The notes beneath the pieces are model-generated. The model was given only the letters and a program-made list of their open reading frames with translations, searched no databases and was not told the DNA's origin. Positions 44,301-47,334 of a DNA stretch of 47,334 bases are shown here, piece by piece. Each line of letters starts with the position of its first letter. The stretch's first letter is position 1. A program made the position numbers and the translations under genes. Source of the stretch: DAISIL01 sp036822015 (lineage in GTDB: Bacteria; Bacteroidota; Bacteroidia; Cytophagales; Bernardetiaceae); NCBI GenBank assembly GCA_036822015.1, contig DAISIL010000022.1:1-47334 (forward strand), given 5' to 3'.

Positions 44301-44734
44301 CTCATATCGACCCAATAGCCCATCTTTTGTGTGATCGCCTCCCAGATGGCTTTGTAGCGCATGACGGCTTGACGGCACTTTTGGTTATATGCTTCGATGG
44401 AGATTTTGGTACCGATGTCTTCTTTGGTGATACCGAGTTCTTTTTCGACCTGCAACTCAACGGGCAGCCCGTGGGTATCCCAGCCGGCCTTGCGGTGTAC
44501 CTGAAAACCTTTGAGGGTTTGGTAACGACAAAAAATATCCTTGATCGTTCGGGCCATCACGTGATGGATGCCCGGCAGACCATTGGCCGAAGGCGGCCCT
44601 TCAAAAAACGTAAACGTAGGACAACCTTCGCGTTGGGTGATCGACCGAAGAAAGGTATCGTGCTGCTTCCACAACTGCCCGATTTCTTGGGCGATATGCG
44701 AATAACTAGAAGGTTTTGACTCGGAATATGCCAT
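41372..44734 (-). CDS. ileS: Isoleucyl-tRNA synthetase, long form
   Basis: A 1120-residue class I synthetase that charges tRNA-Ile. FFEGPPSANGLPGIHH (HIGH motif at 55-58) opens the Rossmann fold; the editing domain includes TTPWTLPSNTCL; the KMSKS loop is GQKMSKSKGNAIDP at about residue 666. The C-terminal part has no zinc-binding Cys cluster. The length, GLPGIHHV form and lack of the zinc end point to the eukaryote-like type (IleRS2), which is typically mupirocin tolerant; that is inference from family knowledge. It has a perfect -7 box at 44765-44772 and leads into queG. Confidence 0.96.
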   Translation of the reverse strand: MAYSESKPSSYSHIAQEIGQLWKQHDTFLRSITQREGCPTFTFFEGPPSANGLPGIHHVMARTIKDIFCRYQTLKGFQVHRKAGWDTHGLPVELQVEKELGITKEDIGTKISIEAYNQKCRQAVMRYKAIWEAITQKMGYWVDMSDPYVTYHTDYMETLWQLLQQLYNKDLLYKGYTIQPFSPKAGTGLSSHEINQPGCYRSIKDTSITAQFKIKDTVNDYFLAWTTTPWTLPSNTCLIVNKNIEYVKIETHNQYTNKPINVILAKAAIPRLFDASKYIPANEYDEEKHPKKHPYTVVETFKGEVLVGTRYEQLMPYVQPNENVENAFQVIEDDFITTEEGTGIVHAAPTFGADDKRAADRYGVPPLTVLDAQGKAAPLVDRQGRFVSEVSDFAGMYVKAEYESDATQAEPDFKPTDVKIAILLKEKNRAFKVEKYEHNYPHCWRTDKPILYYPMESWFVRTTARKDRLVALNKTIQWKPASTGEGRFGNWLENLVDWNLSRSRFWGTPLPIWRSEDQSEEICIGSLAQLKAELEAANASGLLTAEEARENSDFIQKIDTKNADLHRPYVDRITLTKSGKKLFREPDLIDVWFDSGAMPYAQWHYPFENHEKFKDNFPADFIAEGVDQTRGWFFTLHAISTLVFDSVAYKNVVSNGLVLDKSGQKMSKSKGNAIDPFEAIDRYGIDPIRWYMIANASPWDNLRFDLAGVAETARRFFATLQNTYAFFAMYANLDGYTFDPQKLVPINQLTESDRWISSRLQTLIQTVDAAYTDYEPTKAARAIQTFADQDLSNWYVRLNRKRFWLTEMNTDKAAAYQTLYQCLHTLSLLMAPIAPFYADHLYRKLHAATPDDPRSVHLDDFPKANPDLIDEDLEEQMQLAQRISSLVHSLRKKEKIRVRQPLQKILVPIIDPQLKQQIEAIKELILNEVNVKTLEYVDENADILVKRIKPNFAKLGKQYGKQMKALATQINALSQAQIRELEQDQHLELSLDGQTVSLSLDDVEITPADIPGWLVANDAQLTVALDITLTESLEQEGFARDLVNRLQNLRKEKALEVQDKITLHIRQNGHWVQAAIETHKDYICQETQTQQLTFVEELPQGETLDIEGKTITLHLQRIHA

Positions 44735-44764
44735 CGGAAAAACAAGATCAAAATATGCTTAGGG

Positions 44765-44772
44765 CAAAGATA
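44765..44772 (-). promoter_or_regulatory. Candidate -7 box of ileS
   Basis: The minus strand reads TATCTTTG, a perfect TAnnTTTG, ending 30 bases before the ileS ATG. No TTG stands at the usual distance upstream. Confidence 0.5.
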
Positions 44773-44807
44773 AAACAAGAAAGGCAAACGAGAAAAAATT
44801 GTTTGTT

Positions 44808-44815
44808 TATCTTTG
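44808..44815 (+). promoter_or_regulatory. Candidate -7 box of the TauE/SafE-type gene
   Basis: The plus strand reads TATCTTTG, 25 bases before ATG 44841. It mirrors the ileS box on the other strand; the two lie 35 bases apart. Confidence 0.5.
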
Positions 44816-44840
44816 GGCTTGATGTGTAGCAAACTTTCCT

Positions 44841-45635
44841 ATGCCTGAAGAACTATGGCACTATGCCTTATATCTGGCCGGTGGCATCCTGGCTGGTGGA
44901 ATCAATACGCTTTCTGGGGGCGGTAATAACCTTACCTTTTCGATTATGCTCCTGCTCGGGCTGCCGGCCAACATCGCCAATGGCACGAACCGACTCGGCA
45001 TCCTGATCCAAAACTTTTGGGGATCGGCTACCTTTTATCGAAACGGCTTACTCGACCTCAAAATAGGGCTTTTCTTGATTCCGCCTTCCGTGATGGGTGC
45101 CGTCTGGGGGGCTTTTGTGGCCGTGGACATCGACGTAGAACTCCTGGAAAACATCGTGGGTGGGCTGATGCTCCTCCTGATCCCGACGATATTCAAGAAA
45201 TCGAAGCCTAAGGTTAAGTTTGGCCAACGCCTGCCCTTTTGGAAAAGGCTGCTGGTCTGGGTGGCTTTTTTGGGGATCGGTTTTTATGGGGGGCTGGTGC
45301 AAGGAGGGATCGCCCTCGTGATTGTGCCGCTGCTGGCCGAGGTGGTCGGGATGAGTTTTATCCGCGCCAACGCGATCAAGATGCTCATTACGTTGGTTTA
45401 TACGCTGCCTGTCTTCGGTATTTTTGTGGCTTACGGGCAGGTGGACTGGTGGCTGGCTATCTTGCTCTCGGTGGGGCAGGTGATCGGGACATGGATCGCG
45501 ACGGACTTTGCCCTCAACAATCCCAACGCCAACAAAGTTGCTCGTTGGTTGCTGGCTTTCATGCTCACCCTGACGGTCATCCAAATCTTTGATCTCTGGC
45601 AGTGGGCAGTATGGGCCTGGGAGGGGATCAATTAA
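44841..45635 (+). CDS. TauE/SafE-type permease
   Basis: A 264-residue inner-membrane protein with eight hydrophobic helices in two halves. The first half carries the family start GGILAGGINTLSGGG and GLPANIANGTNRLGIL; the second repeats the pattern as GGLVQGGIALVIVPLL and SFIRANAIKMLI. TauE/SafE carriers move sulfite, sulfonates or related organic anions. There is no sulfur gene beside it, so the substrate is open. It diverges from ileS and ends 99 bases before the AlbA-type gene. Confidence 0.9.
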   Translation: MPEELWHYALYLAGGILAGGINTLSGGGNNLTFSIMLLLGLPANIANGTNRLGILIQNFWGSATFYRNGLLDLKIGLFLIPPSVMGAVWGAFVAVDIDVELLENIVGGLMLLLIPTIFKKSKPKVKFGQRLPFWKRLLVWVAFLGIGFYGGLVQGGIALVIVPLLAEVVGMSFIRANAIKMLITLVYTLPVFGIFVAYGQVDWWLAILLSVGQVIGTWIATDFALNNPNANKVARWLLAFMLTLTVIQIFDLWQWAVWAWEGIN

Positions 45636-45734
45636 AAATGGATGATTTTTTGCGCAACACAAGCAAGCGCAAGATGATGCTTAGCTTACCTTACTCGTTC
45701 GTATTTACTTCGGAGAAATCAACAAAAAGACGAA

Positions 45735-47261
45735 ATGACAGACATATTACTATTACAAGAAAGGATCAAAAACTCTATCCTTGTGGGAGAGAGTGATTTT
45801 AGAGAGTTTAAATCTGCCTTAGAAGGGAAACCTGGAAATAAAAAGCCTCGCCTGGCAAAAAAGATATGCGATGATATAGCAGAGGCATTGGTAGCATTTG
45901 CCAACACAGATGGTGGTGAAATCATTATTGGTGTCGAGGATGATACAACCATCACGGGCGTTCCACATTCGAAGGAGGATATGGAGTTGATGCTCAAAGC
46001 TCCCCAAACGCACGTGTATCAGGGGCAAGAGCTACCGATGGTTTATGGTTTGAAAGCCACGATTGAAGGGAAGGTGGTATTGTTTTTTCAGGTGGATAAG
46101 GGAAGTTCTGAAATATACCAGCTTCGTGATGGAAGAGTGATGCGGCGAAATGAAAAACGCCAAACGGTACCTGCCCACATCAAAAGTTTACAGTTCGATA
46201 GACAGGAGGCTAAGTCAAGAGCATACGACCGGCAGTTTGTGGATGGAGCGACAGTATCAGATTTGGATATTGCTCTGGTTCAATCTTTGGCAGATAGCTA
46301 CCTAAAAGGCTATACGGCTGAAAGATACTTACAGCATTTAGGCTTGGCCGAATATGCCTCTAATGGATTGAGACTTACAAGAGCTGCCGTTTTGTTGTTT
46401 GCCAAAGATATTCAGCGGTGGCATCCGCGATCTCAGGTGCGATTTATTAAAATTTCAGGTACTGAGTTGCTTTCAGGCGAAAAATATAATGTCATCAGTG
46501 ATGAATTTGTACAGGGTAATATTTATGAACTGGTCTTTAAGTCCTGGGAGGCTATGCGTCCGTATTTGGCATACAAAACAGAGTTTGGTGCAAATGCCCA
46601 ATTTGAACAAAAGTTTATCTATCCCGAAGAGGCCTGCAAAGAGACCTTGCTTAATGCGATCGCTCACAGAGATTATGCAGCAGAGGGACGAGGAATAGAA
46701 GTTCATATTTTTAATGACCGAATGGAAATCAAAAGTCCGGGCGCGTTGCTTGCTACCCTGACAATAGAAGACCTCGAGGCATTGGATAACAGGCACGACT
46801 CCAGGAATGCCAAGATTGCATATACCCTAAAAGTGAATAAATTGATGCGAGAGATGGGCGAAGGTATGAAGCGAATTTTTACGCTCATGCAACAAAGTGA
46901 ACTGCAAAGACCCAGGTTATACTCAAATACCGTATGGTTTACGGTAACACTATTTAACAAATCTGATTTTACGCCCATACAAGAGGAGTTCTTGCGATTA
47001 TTTGCTGATTTTGAATTAACATCTATTCAAAAACGAATCATTGTTGCAGGAATGAACAACAAAGAATTATCTCCCGCCGATATTTATTCAGCCATGAACA
47101 CAAACGATAGAGATACGTATGACAAAAATGTAACGTATCTGAGAAAATTAAAATTGCTCAAACAAATCAGAACAAACCCACAAGCATCGTTGCTCTCAAA
47201 AAAAAATAACATTCACAAACAAAAAATAGGGCGATTCAAGGTGGTCGTACCCAAAAAATAA
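45735..47261 (+). CDS. AlbA/Schlafen-type putative DNA-binding protein with RecG-like ATPase C-domain, probably acquired
   Basis: A 508-residue protein. The N-terminal AlbA_2 (Schlafen-type) domain (about 18-130) shows ESDFREFKSAL and IAEALVAFANTDGGEIIIGVEDD. The C-terminal domain (about 295-400) matches the ATP-dependent DNA helicase RecG-like C-terminal family: PEEACKETLLNAIAHRDY, then FNDRMEIKSPG, RNAKIAYTL and EMGEGMKRIF. A winged-helix-like end (about 420-500) follows. Such proteins act as regulators, and some occur in phage-defence loci. Base composition differs: two hand-counted 60-base lines here gave 32% and 40% GC, against 57% for one in the upstream permease. AGA arginine codons are used often, unlike neighbours. 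No integrase is visible. Confidence 0.85.
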   Translation: MTDILLLQERIKNSILVGESDFREFKSALEGKPGNKKPRLAKKICDDIAEALVAFANTDGGEIIIGVEDDTTITGVPHSKEDMELMLKAPQTHVYQGQELPMVYGLKATIEGKVVLFFQVDKGSSEIYQLRDGRVMRRNEKRQTVPAHIKSLQFDRQEAKSRAYDRQFVDGATVSDLDIALVQSLADSYLKGYTAERYLQHLGLAEYASNGLRLTRAAVLLFAKDIQRWHPRSQVRFIKISGTELLSGEKYNVISDEFVQGNIYELVFKSWEAMRPYLAYKTEFGANAQFEQKFIYPEEACKETLLNAIAHRDYAAEGRGIEVHIFNDRMEIKSPGALLATLTIEDLEALDNRHDSRNAKIAYTLKVNKLMREMGEGMKRIFTLMQQSELQRPRLYSNTVWFTVTLFNKSDFTPIQEEFLRLFADFELTSIQKRIIVAGMNNKELSPADIYSAMNTNDRDTYDKNVTYLRKLKLLKQIRTNPQASLLSKKNNIHKQKIGRFKVVVPKK

Positions 47262-47334
47262 AAGTCAGTACGATAAGACCATCCTTAGAAGCCCTCCCCC
47301 CGGCCCATTGCGTTATCTGACGCGCAAAACGTAC

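Noticed and set aside
45650..45690. TTGCGC and GCGCAA complements before the AlbA-type gene as a terminator or att site.
   Set aside because: A six-base stem with an 11-base loop and no T-run after it; no second copy was seen at the far end of the gene.
1..47334. CRISPR arrays, insertion sequences, integrases, phage genes or rRNA.
   Set aside because: No regularly spaced repeats, transposase motifs or rRNA sequence were seen on reading through the window.

Overview
The window is a chromosomal segment of a Bacteroidota bacterium. The evidence is a secreted protease with a type IX secretion sorting domain, a TonB-dependent receptor, a LolA-like carrier, promoters of the Bacteroidota type (TTG, about 19-20 bases, then TAnnTTTG), few Shine-Dalgarno sequences, and families such as PadR/M23-like pairs and DUF5672. 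The GC content is moderately high (hand-counted lines are often above 50%). I cannot fix the class; the sequence would fit the Saprospiria/Chitinophagia side of the phylum. I see no rRNA, CRISPR array, insertion sequence, integrase or phage gene, and no gene-free stretch longer than about 200 bases.

Layout. 1-995: end of a TonB-dependent receptor. 1057-7606 (+): a three-domain TIGR03032-GNAT-GNAT protein overlapping murD, then an exported M20 amidohydrolase, then a one-helix protein overlapping a polytopic membrane protein. 7614-16918 (-): guaA (interrupted by a 10-N assembly gap), an ftsK lacking its gamma domain, a large M43 metalloprotease, a YjjG-type phosphatase and a membrane adenylate cyclase. 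17029-17103: tRNA-His with its own promoter. 17106-20206: an NfeD-like protein, then mreD-mrdA for cell-wall elongation. 20248-22676 (-): a flavin split-barrel protein, an L-type lectin, cvpA and yqeY. 22868-24271 (+): a persulfide dioxygenase-rhodanese fusion with a strong terminator. 24345-26871 (-): lepB, a degenerate M23-like membrane protein, padR and yidD. 26982-32413 (+): lolA-like, pstS-like, pckA with a strong terminator, and two coupled glycan-type transferases. 32420-38305 (-): a membrane STAND-type ATPase/beta-propeller protein coupled to trpS, an amidohydrolase-fold protein without the usual HxH, and a small membrane ORF. 38413-45635: a YyaL-type protein, queG, ileS and a TauE/SafE permease; ileS and the permease diverge from a mirror-symmetric promoter pair. 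45735-47261: an AT-rich AlbA/Schlafen-type gene that looks acquired.

Most genes are housekeeping: wall synthesis (murD, mreD, mrdA), division (ftsK), protein export (lepB, lolA, T9SS cargo), translation (tRNA-His, trpS, ileS, queG), nucleotides (guaA, yjjG) and gluconeogenesis (pckA). The least explained parts are the STAND ATPase locus, the TIGR03032-GNAT-GNAT fusion, the PadR/HAAS-like/degenerate-M23 module with a palindrome between its promoter boxes, a hairpin that covers the lectin start codon, the gamma-less FtsK and the foreign-looking AlbA gene. None of these is proven to be a new system.
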